DNA of 64,000 nt from Izhakiella australiensis (GCF_002006995.1 NZ_MRUL01000001.1:658811-722810), one strand, 5' to 3'. Positions 1 through 9,222 are shown, counted from the first letter of the stretch. Translations and numbers: made by a program. The notes: generated from the letters alone by a model not told the origin.

Positions 1-810
1 CGTGGCGGCATGAGAACCCTACTGGCGGAGAGCGCCGAAGAGCAGGCAAAGATCAGTAATGAGACGCTGGGTAAGACCAAATACGACATTACCCGTTACC
101 TGGCGGCGGAAGCGGGCTGCGTGCTGCTCGATCCGCTGTGTGCGGTGCCTGGCATTATTGATGAGCGCATTTTACCGCGTAATACCGGGCTGCTGGTTGG
201 TCTGGATGCTTCAGGTTGGGAAACCTCGGCCGAAGGCTATCGTATTTCAACCATGGTTGAAGGCGTCAATGCCCGCAAAGTGCGTGAGCTGGGCGCCACC
301 GGCGGGAAAATCATGATCTATCTGCGTAGCGATAAGCCAGAAGCCAATAGCGCCAACCTGGCGACGCTGCGTAAGGTGATCGAAGATTTCGCCCGGGAGG
401 ACGTTTTCCTGGTGGTTGAATTCCTTACCTACAGGCTGGAAAACGAAACGAAGGAAGCCTACGAGAGTAAAATTCCTCAGCTGATCGAGGACGGCTGCCG
501 GGCCTGTATTGAGTGCGGTTCCAAAGTGCTGAAAATTCCCTATCCGGGTACGGAAGCGGCCTGCGCGAAAGTGACTGAAATATGCGGCGATATCCCTTGG
601 GCGGTGTTATCAGCGGGGGTGGACCATAGCACGTTCCTCAAGCAGGTCGATATCTCTTTGCGCAACGGGGCATCAGGCGTTATCGCCGGGCGCTCGCTGT
701 GGAAAGATTGCATCTCTCTTGATCGCAATATTTCAAAAGAAAAGCTGTCTTCAATTGCCGTTTCACGGCTGCGGGATATTCAGCAACTGCTGGCTAAGTA
801 CCGTAAATAA
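1..810 (+). CDS. LacD-family aldolase, C-terminal part (cut by window edge)
   Basis: The reading frame is open from base 1 and codes Arg-Gly-Gly before the first Met at 10, so the gene starts upstream of the window. The visible 269 residues resemble class I (Schiff base) aldolases of the DeoC/LacD family, such as tagatose-1,6-bisphosphate aldolase and the sulfofructose-phosphate aldolase YihT. The start RGGMRTLL matches the family's early segment just after its first beta strand, so only about 20-30 residues are missing. Inside are a Lys in the strand SKVLKIPYP, which fits the Schiff-base lysine, and a late phosphate-site-like stretch GASGVIAGRSLW. The substrate cannot be fixed; neighbours upstream are unseen. 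Confidence 0.75.
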   Translation, partial: RGGMRTLLAESAEEQAKISNETLGKTKYDITRYLAAEAGCVLLDPLCAVPGIIDERILPRNTGLLVGLDASGWETSAEGYRISTMVEGVNARKVRELGATGGKIMIYLRSDKPEANSANLATLRKVIEDFAREDVFLVVEFLTYRLENETKEAYESKIPQLIEDGCRACIECGSKVLKIPYPGTEAACAKVTEICGDIPWAVLSAGVDHSTFLKQVDISLRNGASGVIAGRSLWKDCISLDRNISKEKLSSIAVSRLRDIQQLLAKYRK

Positions 811-840
811 GCGCGCGTAGTCGTGACGACCGGCCGCTGG

Positions 841-863
841 CTTAATGCCCGGCCGGCATTAAG
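841..863. terminator. Hairpin between convergent genes
   Basis: CTTAATGCC (841-849), a 5-base loop and GGCATTAAG (855-863) form a perfect 9-bp stem. It lies between the end of the aldolase gene and the end of the convergent LysR gene, overlapping the LysR stop codon. There is no clear U-run on either side, so termination is likely but not certain. Confidence 0.4.
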
Positions 864-1773
864 CTCTTGCCATATGCTGACGCATCGCACGCATATCTTT
901 ATCCAACTGAATACGTAGCGTTCGCATAAATTCGCGGGCGTTTTCCGACAGCGGTTTGCCGGGGCGAAAAATCATCAGGCCGGCGAAGTTAACCACGCTG
1001 CTAAACGGGCGAATAACCAAATCAGTGTGCATAAAGTCCCAGGCGACGATCGGATTGACCAGGCCGACGCCGGAACCCAGACGCGCCATTTCGCAAATGG
1101 TCAATGAATAGGGCGTTTCGACCCGTACCGGGAGGCTCAGGCCAAGATGCTCCATCAGACGATTAAGCTGCTGCTGACTGCTGTCTTCGGGACTGAGCGC
1201 CAGAAAGTCAGTACGGGCTAAATCGGCCGGATGAATGATTTTCCGCTGCGCCAGCGGATGATTTTTTGCCATAACCACCACGCCCTCCGCTTTCAGAAAA
1301 GGCGAGTGTTCCAGCCCGCCGGGCGGAATTTCATCGGCCATCAGTCCGAAATCAACCTGACCTGCCATCACCTGCTGATAGACCTCGCGCGAGCTGAGTA
1401 CTTTGAGCGAAATTTGAATATTGCGCTGTTCAAGGTCAAAGCTGGCAATCGCCCGTGGCAGAAACAAATTTCCCAGCGCCGGATAGGCCGCAATGGTCAG
1501 TCTGCCGAGGCCCAGTTCGCTGAGCGAGCGCAGGCGATGTGCTATCGCTTCCATTCCAATAAAGTGTTGATCGACATCTACCATCAGGGCAGTGGCTTCC
1601 TGGGTTGGCAATAGCCGGCCGCGTACGCGGGCAAACAGTTTTAGTCCGGCATTTTCTTCCAGTTTGCGTATCGCCTGGCTGACCGCCGGCTGCGAAATAT
1701 CTAGCTTTTCTGCCGCGCGGCTGGTGCTTCCCGTCAGCATGACGGCGCGAAAAATCTCAATTTCACGGTACAT
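859..1773 (-). CDS. LysR-family transcriptional regulator
   Basis: A 304-residue protein of normal LysR length. The N-terminal winged helix-turn-helix (about residues 1-60) carries the typical STSRAAEKLDISQPAVSQAI pattern, followed by the linker helix and a periplasmic-binding-like effector domain (about 90-295). It is transcribed divergently from the PLP lyase/ABC transporter operon 104 bp away and a LysR-type inverted repeat lies in the gap, so it most likely controls that operon, with a sulfur or amino acid compound as the effector. The effector assignment is inference. Confidence 0.9.
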   Translation of the reverse strand: MYREIEIFRAVMLTGSTSRAAEKLDISQPAVSQAIRKLEENAGLKLFARVRGRLLPTQEATALMVDVDQHFIGMEAIAHRLRSLSELGLGRLTIAAYPALGNLFLPRAIASFDLEQRNIQISLKVLSSREVYQQVMAGQVDFGLMADEIPPGGLEHSPFLKAEGVVVMAKNHPLAQRKIIHPADLARTDFLALSPEDSSQQQLNRLMEHLGLSLPVRVETPYSLTICEMARLGSGVGLVNPIVAWDFMHTDLVIRPFSSVVNFAGLMIFRPGKPLSENAREFMRTLRIQLDKDMRAMRQHMARA

Positions 1774-1780
1774 GAAAAGT

Positions 1781-1797
1781 TATAACCTCTGCTTATA
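1781..1797. promoter_or_regulatory. Probable LysR operator
   Basis: TATAA (1781-1785), seven bases, TTATA (1793-1797) is a perfect inverted repeat with the spacing expected of a LysR recognition box (a T-N11-A core). It sits just upstream of the LysR start codon (1773) and in front of the divergent lyase gene, where such regulators normally bind. Confidence 0.5.
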
Positions 1798-1877
1798 GGG
1801 TAAATAATTTCACGTATTGCTGGATGCATAACTATCACTGAAAATCGGCATTAGCAAATCCCTTTGGAATCTAAAAA

Positions 1878-3029
1878 ATGCAATATATCGATCCTGCTAA
1901 GCAAAAGTTTGCCAGCCTCTCTCCCGCCGTATGGCGTGCATCGACGGTGGTGTTTGATACTTTTGAAGAGTTTGCCGAGCGTAAGCAGCGCCAGCCCGAT
2001 GGCTACAGTTATGGCATCACCGGCACGCCTACCGCGCGTGAACTTGAGCGGCGCGTGGCCGCGCTGGAAAATGGTCGTCACTGCGTGGTTGTGCCCTCCG
2101 GACAGGCGGCGCTGATGGTGTCAGTGATGGCGTTTGTGCGCGGTGGCGATCATCTGTTGATCTCTGATTCCTGCTACGGCGCGCTTAAAACCTTTGCCCG
2201 CAGCTGGCTGAGTCAGATGGGCGTTGACGTTGAGTTTTATCCCCCGACGATTGATGGCGCGATTGAAACGCTGATCCGCCCGAACACCCGCATGATTTGT
2301 ATGGAAGCGCCTGGCACCGTGACGATGGAGATGCAGGACGTGGCTGCGGTAACGGCGGTGGCCAAAAAATATGGCGTTAAAACCATGCTGGATAATACCT
2401 GGGCCAGCCCGCTCTATTTTCGCCCGCTGGATCACGGCGTTGACCTGTCAATTGAGGCGGCGACTAAGATGTTTGGTGGCCATTCAGACCTGCTGATGGG
2501 CACCATCAGTTTGAATAATGCCGATGACTACGCCGTGCTGCGTGAAACCCAAAGCATTATGGGGCTGAACACCAGTCCGGAAGATTGCTTTCTGGTACTG
2601 CGCGGGCTGGAAACCTTCTCTTTACGTATGCAGCATCAGAGCGCGTCTACGCGTAAAGTTGCGGACTGGCTGGCAGCGCAGCCACAGATTGACAGCGTGT
2701 TGTTTCCGGTGCTGGAAAGCGATCCGGGGCATGAGATCTGGAAAAAACAGTTTAGCGGCAATGGCTGCCTGTTCTCTTTTATCTTCCGTCCGGCGAAAGA
2801 ACAGGCCATTAGCGCCTTTTTCAATGCGCTCAACCATTTTCCCATCGGCGCGAGCTGGGGCGGTACTCATAGCCTGATTGCTTACTATCCGGCCAGCCAG
2901 CAGCAGGCAAGAGCTTTTACGCCAACCCAGCAGGCGATTATTCGAATTTCCATCGGGCTTGAAGACCCGGAACTGCTTATTGCGGATCTGAAGCAGGCGC
3001 TTAGCGCCTGGCAACAGGCTGCCGGTTAG
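1878..3029 (+). CDS. Cys/Met metabolism PLP-dependent lyase (cystathionine beta-lyase-like)
   Basis: 383 residues, the usual length for the trans-sulfuration enzyme family (MetB/MetC/methionine gamma-lyase). The PLP lysine is Lys197 in the motif ATKMFGGHSD, with Asp172 (LDNTWASP) placed to hold the pyridine nitrogen, and a PSGQAA phosphate-binding turn near residue 73. The overall sequence is closest in feel to MetC-type beta-lyases, which cleave C-S bonds to give ammonia, pyruvate and a thiol. It is followed 31 bp later by a polar amino acid ABC transporter, so imported thioethers or disulfides are the likely substrate. The exact reaction is not determined by sequence alone. Confidence 0.85.
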   Translation: MQYIDPAKQKFASLSPAVWRASTVVFDTFEEFAERKQRQPDGYSYGITGTPTARELERRVAALENGRHCVVVPSGQAALMVSVMAFVRGGDHLLISDSCYGALKTFARSWLSQMGVDVEFYPPTIDGAIETLIRPNTRMICMEAPGTVTMEMQDVAAVTAVAKKYGVKTMLDNTWASPLYFRPLDHGVDLSIEAATKMFGGHSDLLMGTISLNNADDYAVLRETQSIMGLNTSPEDCFLVLRGLETFSLRMQHQSASTRKVADWLAAQPQIDSVLFPVLESDPGHEIWKKQFSGNGCLFSFIFRPAKEQAISAFFNALNHFPIGASWGGTHSLIAYYPASQQQARAFTPTQQAIIRISIGLEDPELLIADLKQALSAWQQAAG

Positions 3030-3060
3030 TTTTCTCACACAAAACGACAAGGGTATAACA

Positions 3061-3882
3061 ATGAAAACGCAACTCCGTTTTATGGCCCTCACGCTGAGTG
3101 CGGTGCTTTCCCTGAGCAGTGTCGCCTTCGCCGCTGATAATTCGCTGGCCGACATACGGGCCAAAGGTGAAATCCGTATTGCTAACACCCAGGCAAGCCC
3201 GCCGTGGAGCTTTATTAACGATCGGGACCAGCCGGACGGTTATGACGTCGCGATGGCAAAGGAAGTTGCAAAACGTATTGGTATTGCGCGCGTTACCTTT
3301 ATTGCCGACACCTTTAAAAATTTTGTCGAAGGGCTGAAAACTGACAAGTATGACCTGGTGATGAACGATCTGACGCCGACTCCTGAGCGTGAGAAACAGG
3401 TGGACTTTTCTGAGCCCTATGGCGTAGAGGAGTTTCGCATCTACGTCCTCAACAGCAACGAGGATATCCATCAGCAGTCCGACCTCGACGGCAAGAAAGT
3501 GGGTGCCACGGCGGGGACCACCAATGAATCCTGGTCAAGGGAACACCTGACTAAATCCGATATTCTGGCCTATGACAATGGCGGGCTGGTGTTCAACGAC
3601 CTGGCGAATGGGCGGATTGATGTGGTGATCTCTTCTTACTTCGGCGGGGAGCGCTACAAAAAAGCCAATAATCTGCCGATTAAAGCCGTGGGGCAGCCAT
3701 TGACCTATCAGCTGTCTGCCGCCGCGTTGCCAAAAGGCCATGACAGCCTGAAAGCCGCCATCGATCAGGCCATCCAGGCGATGATTGCCGATGGTACGGT
3801 CAGCAAACTGTCGCAAAAATATATCGGCCCGGACTATCAGATGGTCGCTGACATTGTGAAAGCCAAAGCCGAGGTTAAGTAA
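3061..3882 (+). CDS. ABC transporter substrate-binding protein, polar amino acid family
   Basis: 273 residues with a Sec signal peptide (charged start, hydrophobic core, probable cleavage after Ala-Phe-Ala at residue 24) and a family 3 solute-binding fold: IRIANTQASPPWSF near the start of the mature part, DLVMNDLTPTPEREKQVDFSEPY in the middle and the closing helix AIQAMIADGTVSKLSQKY. It acts in the periplasm, delivering its ligand to the permease encoded next. A Shine-Dalgarno AAGGG lies ahead of the ATG. The lyase upstream suggests a sulfur amino acid ligand. Confidence 0.9.
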   Translation: MKTQLRFMALTLSAVLSLSSVAFAADNSLADIRAKGEIRIANTQASPPWSFINDRDQPDGYDVAMAKEVAKRIGIARVTFIADTFKNFVEGLKTDKYDLVMNDLTPTPEREKQVDFSEPYGVEEFRIYVLNSNEDIHQQSDLDGKKVGATAGTTNESWSREHLTKSDILAYDNGGLVFNDLANGRIDVVISSYFGGERYKKANNLPIKAVGQPLTYQLSAAALPKGHDSLKAAIDQAIQAMIADGTVSKLSQKYIGPDYQMVADIVKAKAEVK

Positions 3883-4532
3883 TGTATGAACTTTTTCTGC
3901 GTGCGCTGCCGCTGCTGCAGCAGGCGGTAATAATGACGCTGGGGCTGGGCCTCAGCGCATTTGTGCTGGGCAGCGTGTTGGGGATGGCTATCGCGCTGAT
4001 GCGTAATTCAACCCTCCGCCTGCTGCGCATTGTGGCGTTCAGCTATGTCTCCATTTTTCGCGGTACGCCACTGCTGGTACAAATTCTGCTGATCTATTTT
4101 GGCCTGCCGAGGCTCGGTATTACCCTCAACCCGGTTCCGTCAGCGCTGACGGCGCTGACGTTGTTTTCCGCCTCCTACCTGAGCGAAAACTTTCGCTCAG
4201 GTATCAACAGCGTCGATAAGGGACAGTGGGAAGCATGCATGTCGATGGGCATGGGCTACTGGACCTGCCTGCGGCGTATTATTCTGCCGCAGGCATTTCG
4301 CATTGCGCTGCCGCCGCTGGGAAGCCGGCTGATCGCGCTGATGAAAGATACCTCGCTGGCGTCCACCGTGACGGTAATGGAACTGACGCGCGTTGCCGAA
4401 CAGGTGGGAGCCACAACGTTTCGCTATATGGAAATGTTTCTGATGGTCGGATTCATTTACTGGATAATTAACCAGATTCTGACCCTTCTTCAAACCTGGC
4501 TGGAAGGCCATCTGACGAGGTATATGCGATGA
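3882..4532 (+). CDS. Amino acid ABC transporter permease
   Basis: 216 residues, the HisM/HisQ size class, with about five hydrophobic segments and the cytoplasmic coupling motif EACMSMGMGYWTCLRRIILPQA typical of the family. The start codon overlaps the stop of the binding protein gene (TAATG), and its own end overlaps the ATPase start, which indicates translational coupling. A single permease gene implies a homodimer in the inner membrane. Confidence in family is high; substrate follows the operon. Confidence 0.9.
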   Translation: MYELFLRALPLLQQAVIMTLGLGLSAFVLGSVLGMAIALMRNSTLRLLRIVAFSYVSIFRGTPLLVQILLIYFGLPRLGITLNPVPSALTALTLFSASYLSENFRSGINSVDKGQWEACMSMGMGYWTCLRRIILPQAFRIALPPLGSRLIALMKDTSLASTVTVMELTRVAEQVGATTFRYMEMFLMVGFIYWIINQILTLLQTWLEGHLTRYMR

Positions 4533-5293
4533 GTCAAGACAGCCCAAAAGTCGCCGTCACCTCGCTGGTCAAATCCTTTGACAAACTGCCGGTACTGCGC
4601 GATGTCAATCTTGAGGTTTACGCCGGTGAGGTGGTGGTCATTCTTGGCCCCTCCGGTTCAGGGAAAACCACGCTGCTGCGTTCGTTAAACTTCCTTGAGC
4701 AGCCTGATAGCGGCACGATCCGGGTGTGCGGGCATGGTATCAGCATTGCCCGTGGCCAGCCGCTGTCGCGTGAAGATAAGCAGCAGATAACCCAGCTGCG
4801 TCAGAAAACGGCGATGGTATTTCAGGCGTTCAACCTTTTCCCGCATAAGACCGCGTTGGAAAACGTCACTGAAGGACTTATCAGCGTGCGTAAAATGGAG
4901 AAATCTCAGGCCATCGCACGCGGCAGGGCGCTGCTTAAACAGGTGGGGCTGGCGGAGAAGGCCGATAGCTACCCGGCTAAGCTTTCCGGTGGTCAGAAGC
5001 AGCGTGTCGCCATCGCCCGGGGTCTGGCGATGGAGCCTGAGGTGATTTTTTTTGATGAACCGACGTCGGCGCTGGACCCGGAACTGCGCGATGAGGTGCT
5101 GAGCGTGATGCGCCAGCTGGCCGGAGCCGGCATGACGATGATTGTCGTTACCCATGAGTTACGCTTTGCCCGCGAGGTGGCCGACCGGGTGATCTTTATG
5201 GAAGGTGGGGCGATCGTCGCCAATGAAAAGCCGGCGGTTTTCTTTGATGACGGTGCCAGCCCGCGCATCAAACAGTTTTTGAACCGTTATTAG
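4529..5293 (+). CDS. Amino acid ABC transporter ATP-binding protein
   Basis: 254 residues of the GlnQ/HisP type. Walker A is GPSGSGKTT (residues 40-48), the signature LSGGQ is at 152-156 and the Walker B/catalytic Glu lies in IFFDEPTSALD (about 173-183), followed by the switch histidine in VVTHEL. The gene begins in a 4-base ATGA overlap with the permease gene and ends the operon. It supplies ATP hydrolysis for the importer encoded by the two preceding genes. Confidence 0.93.
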   Translation: MSQDSPKVAVTSLVKSFDKLPVLRDVNLEVYAGEVVVILGPSGSGKTTLLRSLNFLEQPDSGTIRVCGHGISIARGQPLSREDKQQITQLRQKTAMVFQAFNLFPHKTALENVTEGLISVRKMEKSQAIARGRALLKQVGLAEKADSYPAKLSGGQKQRVAIARGLAMEPEVIFFDEPTSALDPELRDEVLSVMRQLAGAGMTMIVVTHELRFAREVADRVIFMEGGAIVANEKPAVFFDDGASPRIKQFLNRY

Positions 5294-5708
5294 CTTTTTC
5301 GCCTGAGTGTGCTGCGTCATCGGGCCGGAGTCGATGGCGCGGCAGCGGTCTGCTATTTGTTCACGCTATTATTTACGTTTGCTACTCTGTTTCAGCCTTC
5401 AGCATTTTCTCTCCGCATCGCTATCAGTGTTTATCCGATAAGTAATAAATTTTATTTTAATGCTGCCGGATTGAATTTATGTGCCAGTTTGAGATCGTGG
5501 TCACATATATTTAACCGAAAAGTGTGATCTGAATTATCAATTCCAGCTATTTACTCTTCCTGTGTTGTTTTTGTCCTGATGGACGGACAAAATTTAGTAT
5601 TGTTATTCACTCCTTGCCTTCCTATATTTATCCTCAGTTATTTTTACCTGGCTCGCATGGTATAGCGAACTTAATTAATATTAATCTGGTATGTAATAAG
5701 GGTAAATA
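5294..5708. other. Intergenic region before the PTS operon
   Basis: About 415 bp, becoming A+T-rich after 5440. No convincing gene is present; a 72-residue open frame at 5309-5527 has no family resemblance or good ribosome site. The region should hold the promoter of the PRD regulator. A weak CRP-like half site TGTGA occurs at 5523-5527, but the second half is poor. Confidence 0.4.
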
Positions 5709-7280
5709 ATGCAAGTGATTACCTCGCGACAGAGCAGATTATTGAAGTTCCTCTTATCGAAAAAGGAATATGTTACGCTATTGAAAATTTCAGAACATCT
5801 GAACGTTTCAGCGAAAACTATTCAACGTGATTTACGCTTTCTTGAACAATGGTTGTCAGAATGGAAAATAGGGCTTGATAAGCGCTCAGGGTCCGGTGTT
5901 ATGCTGATAACCAATAATTTCACTGACCTTTTGCAATTAGAACATTTTCTTAGCGGTGAAGTTGATGAAATAGATGTAATGATGAATAACTCCAGACGGG
6001 TCAAAATTGCTTCGCAGTTATTAAGCGAAACGCCGAAAGAAACCTCGATAAATAAACTTTCTGAACGTTATTTCATCAGCAGCGCCTCAATTGTTAATGA
6101 TTTAAAAGTTATTGAATCCTGGATAGCACCGCTGGATTTAACGCTTATTCGCAGCCAGAGCGGCACCCATATTGAAGGCAGTGAAACCAGCGTGCGTCAG
6201 GCGATGGCTTCGTTGATTAATGGCATTATTAATCATAATGAGCCAGGCGCTATTATTCACTCGCGACTGGATTCTGGCAGTTATAAAGCGTTAATAAACT
6301 ATTTTGGCGAGGAGGACGTTCTATTTGTCCAGTCATTACTTCAGGAAATGGAGCGTAAACTAAGCTGGTCGCTGGGAGAACCTTATTACGTCAATATCTT
6401 TACCCATATTTTGATTATGATGTATCGCATAACGCGCGGTAACGCTTTGCCGCGCCTTGAGCAGGGGCATCAGCTATTTGATGAATCTATTTTTAGTGTT
6501 GCTAAAAATATGCTGCAAAAGATTGAAGCGCGTATCGCGCATCCTCTGCCGGAAGATGAAAGCTGGTTTATTTATCAGTACATCATCTCCTCGGGCGTGG
6601 TGGTTGAAGAGCGTAATGATGTCAGCATGATGCGCTACATGCATTCCAGCGATGAAGCCCGACAGATTACCACCCGACTGATTGCCGTCTTTTCGGTCAT
6701 GATCGATATCGATCTAACCGGCGACAGCGCGCTATATGAGGGGCTGCTTATTCATATTAAGCCGCTGATTAACCGCCTTAATTATCGTATCTATATTCGT
6801 AATCCGCTGCTGGAAGAAATTAAAGACGAATTAACCGACGTCTGGCCGCTTACCCAGCGAGCGGTAAATCAGGTTTTCAGCAGTTGGGGAAAGCAGGCAG
6901 TTTCTGATGATGAAATTGGTTATCTCACCGTCCATTTTCAGGCGGCGCTGGAAAGACAGGTTGTCAAAAAGCGTGTTCTGCTGGTGTGTTCAACCGGTAT
7001 TGGCACGTCACATCTGCTGAAAAGTCGGGTGCTGAGAGCCTTTCCGGACTGGACTATCGTTGGCGTGATGCCGGCAGCCAGCCTGAATGCTCTCCAGCCG
7101 CAGGACAATATTGAACTGGTGATCTCAACGATTAATCTGCCGGATTTCGCTTTGCCGGTGGTGTATGTCAGCGCGTTTTTTAATGATGCAGACATTAGAC
7201 GAGTTACCGAGAAGGTTATCACTGAGAAATTACACCATGCGGCAATGTCTGCCGCTGGCAATAAAATTTTATATCCATGA
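5709..7280 (+). CDS. PRD-containing PTS transcriptional regulator with EIIB-like domain
   Basis: 523 residues of the MtlR/LicR activator type. Order: N-terminal helix-turn-helix (KISEHLNVSAKTIQRDLRFL, about 22-41), a second HTH_11/Mga-like part (near 100-150), two PTS regulation domains with histidines (about 175-390), and a C-terminal EIIB-like P-loop CSTGIGTS starting at Cys427. The usual C-terminal EIIA domain is absent; an EIIA of the right class is encoded separately by the next gene, 10 bp downstream. Phosphorylation of the PRDs and Cys by HPr and the PTS proteins would tie expression of the downstream sugar operon to sugar supply. Confidence 0.88.
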   Translation: MQVITSRQSRLLKFLLSKKEYVTLLKISEHLNVSAKTIQRDLRFLEQWLSEWKIGLDKRSGSGVMLITNNFTDLLQLEHFLSGEVDEIDVMMNNSRRVKIASQLLSETPKETSINKLSERYFISSASIVNDLKVIESWIAPLDLTLIRSQSGTHIEGSETSVRQAMASLINGIINHNEPGAIIHSRLDSGSYKALINYFGEEDVLFVQSLLQEMERKLSWSLGEPYYVNIFTHILIMMYRITRGNALPRLEQGHQLFDESIFSVAKNMLQKIEARIAHPLPEDESWFIYQYIISSGVVVEERNDVSMMRYMHSSDEARQITTRLIAVFSVMIDIDLTGDSALYEGLLIHIKPLINRLNYRIYIRNPLLEEIKDELTDVWPLTQRAVNQVFSSWGKQAVSDDEIGYLTVHFQAALERQVVKKRVLLVCSTGIGTSHLLKSRVLRAFPDWTIVGVMPAASLNALQPQDNIELVISTINLPDFALPVVYVSAFFNDADIRRVTEKVITEKLHHAAMSAAGNKILYP

Positions 7281-7290
7281 GGTGAGGAAT

Positions 7291-7761
7291 ATGGACATAA
7301 GCAAGATTTTAAACACCAAACGCGTCCTGCTCGATATGAACGCCACCAATAAAGCTGAAGCTATCGAAGAGCTTACTGACTTATTACATAAAGATGGTGC
7401 GATCAGCTGCCGGGAAACGTTTATTCAGGATGTCTGGCAGCGCGAGTCCGAAGGATCAACCGGCTTTGAAAATCATATTGCAATCCCGCATGGAAAATCG
7501 TCTGCCGTGGTGAATACTACCCTGGCAATCGGCCGCACCCGACAGGATATTGCCTGGGAAACGTTGGATGGCAGTCACGTACGCTGCATTATTTTGTTTG
7601 CCGTCCGTCTGGAAGATCAAAACACTACCCATATTCGCCTGCTCTCCCAGGTCGCCGGAGCGCTGGCTGATGATGACGTAATTGAACAGCTACTCAAAGA
7701 AACCAGTCCGCAAAAGATTATTGATTTATTCAGTCAATATGCTGAGTCGGATGTTTGCTAA
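7291..7761 (+). CDS. PTS fructose/mannitol-type EIIA component
   Basis: 156 residues forming a single EIIA-2 domain. The phosphorylated histidine is His67 in IAIPHGKS. I chose ATG 7291 because it follows a strong Shine-Dalgarno (GAGGTGAGG) and gives the normal domain length; an upstream in-frame start at 7165 would lie inside the regulator gene. It receives phosphate from HPr and passes it to the EIIB encoded 20 bp downstream, and possibly to the regulator. Confidence 0.9.
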   Translation: MDISKILNTKRVLLDMNATNKAEAIEELTDLLHKDGAISCRETFIQDVWQRESEGSTGFENHIAIPHGKSSAVVNTTLAIGRTRQDIAWETLDGSHVRCIILFAVRLEDQNTTHIRLLSQVAGALADDDVIEQLLKETSPQKIIDLFSQYAESDVC

Positions 7762-7781
7762 CAATAACACTGGAGTCTGAG

Positions 7782-8096
7782 ATGAATATTGTCTGTGTTG
7801 CCGCCTGTACCGCGGGTATTGCTCATACCTATATCGCACGAGAGAAGTTAATTAAAGGCGCGAAAGCGCTGGGCCACAATATCAAAGTTGAAACTCAGGG
7901 AACTATTGGTACTGAGAATGAGCTTGCTGCTGAAGACATTGCCGCTGCGGATGTCGTTATTCTTGCTGTTGATGTGAAAATTAAGGGTGAAGAGCGATTT
8001 AAAAATAAACGGATCGTCAGAGTAAAAACCGAAGTGGTTATTAAGTCGCCGATTCAGTTTATCGAAAAGGTCGAGAAATCATTGGCCAATGCCTGA
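7782..8096 (+). CDS. PTS fructose-type EIIB component
   Basis: 104 residues, a single EIIB-2 (fructose subclass) domain. The phosphocysteine is Cys9 in the loop ACTAGIAHT, followed by a TQGTIG stretch that is usual for fructose EIIB. The start at 7782 puts this loop in the right place and has a GGAG ribosome site; the longer open frame from 7755 does not. It takes phosphate from EIIA and gives it to the sugar bound by the EIIC encoded next. Confidence 0.9.
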   Translation: MNIVCVAACTAGIAHTYIAREKLIKGAKALGHNIKVETQGTIGTENELAAEDIAAADVVILAVDVKIKGEERFKNKRIVRVKTEVVIKSPIQFIEKVEKSLANA

Positions 8097-8119
8097 TCCT
8101 TATTCTGGAGGGATCTACC

Positions 8120-9211
8120 ATGAGTGAGAATAAAACCCCCATCACGCAGGAAATTAAAAAGCATTTGTTAACTGGTATTTCATGGATGATACCGCTGATT
8201 GTCGCCGCCGGGATCTGTATCGCTCTCGGCCAGGTGTTTGGTGGCACCAACGTGGCAGAAAAAGTCGGCACCATCCCCTGGATGCTCAACCAAATCGGCG
8301 GTTGGGGAATGGGGCTGATTGTGCCGCTGATCTGCGCCGCCATCGCCTACTCGATTGCTGATCGTCCGGGTTTTGCGCCGGGGCTGATCGTGGGGTTTGT
8401 CTGCGGACAGAGCCACACCGGCTTTATCGGCGGCATGTTAGGCGGCTTTCTGGTGGGCTATACGGTACTGCTGCTTAAGCACTATATCCGCCTGCCGAAA
8501 TCGATGCAGGGGCTGATGCCGGTTATGATATTGCCGGTATTAAGCACCGTTATTAGCGGTCTGCTGATGATGACCCTGATAGGTAAGCCGATTGCCATGC
8601 TGCAGGAAGCGCTGATCCATATGCTGCAGTCAATTCAGGGCGGTTCGCGTTTCCTGCTGGGCGCTATTCTCGGCGCGATGGCAACCTTCGATTTCGGTGG
8701 CCCGGTGAATAAAACCATGTCGCTGTTTGCCGACGGACTGCTGGTAAGCGGCGTCTACGGGCCGGAGGCGGTGAAGTTTGCCGGCTCAATGATCCCGCCA
8801 TTTGGCATAACCCTGTCATTCCTGCTAACCCGGCATAAATATACCCGCGCCGAAACCGAGGCACTAAAGGCCGCATTCCCCATGGGGATCTGCATGATAA
8901 CCGAAGGCGTGATCCCGATTGCCGCCCGCGATCTGCTGCGAGTAGTGGGCTCCTGCGTCGTCGCTTCGGCGGTGGCCGGCGGGCTAATCATGACCTGGGA
9001 AGTCGGCAGCCCGGTGCCGCATGGTGGGATGTTTGTGGTACCGCTGTTTATCCATCCGCTGGTTTTTTGCCTGGCGCTGGCGATTGGCACGGTGATCTGC
9101 GGCGTGATGCTGTCGCTGTGGAAAAAACCGGTAACCGAGCGTGATGAGGAGTTTGACGAGCTGAATGATCAGAAAGTTAACGACGACGAAATCACCTTTA
9201 CTCTCGAATAA
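8120..9211 (+). CDS. PTS fructose-type EIIC component (membrane)
   Basis: 363 residues with about eight to nine hydrophobic segments and the fructose EIIC hallmarks: an early ISWMIPLIVAAG segment, the GFAPGLIVGF stretch and GGPVNKT in the middle, and the substrate loop AFPMGICMITEGVIPIAARD (residues about 254-273). The C-terminal tail is acidic and cytoplasmic. With separate A and B proteins it forms a complete sugar permease that phosphorylates its substrate on entry. The sugar is unknown; the downstream aldolases and isomerase suggest a ketose or a pentose such as lyxose. Confidence 0.9.
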   Translation: MSENKTPITQEIKKHLLTGISWMIPLIVAAGICIALGQVFGGTNVAEKVGTIPWMLNQIGGWGMGLIVPLICAAIAYSIADRPGFAPGLIVGFVCGQSHTGFIGGMLGGFLVGYTVLLLKHYIRLPKSMQGLMPVMILPVLSTVISGLLMMTLIGKPIAMLQEALIHMLQSIQGGSRFLLGAILGAMATFDFGGPVNKTMSLFADGLLVSGVYGPEAVKFAGSMIPPFGITLSFLLTRHKYTRAETEALKAAFPMGICMITEGVIPIAARDLLRVVGSCVVASAVAGGLIMTWEVGSPVPHGGMFVVPLFIHPLVFCLALAIGTVICGVMLSLWKKPVTERDEEFDELNDQKVNDDEITFTLE

Positions 9212-9222
9212 ACGGAGGCTCT

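Noticed and set aside
2622..3188. 188-residue minus-strand frame over the PLP lyase end
   Set aside because: Shadow of the lyase and binding-protein genes.
5309..5527. 72-residue open frame in the gap before the PTS operon
   Set aside because: No ribosome site, no family resemblance, composition like noise.
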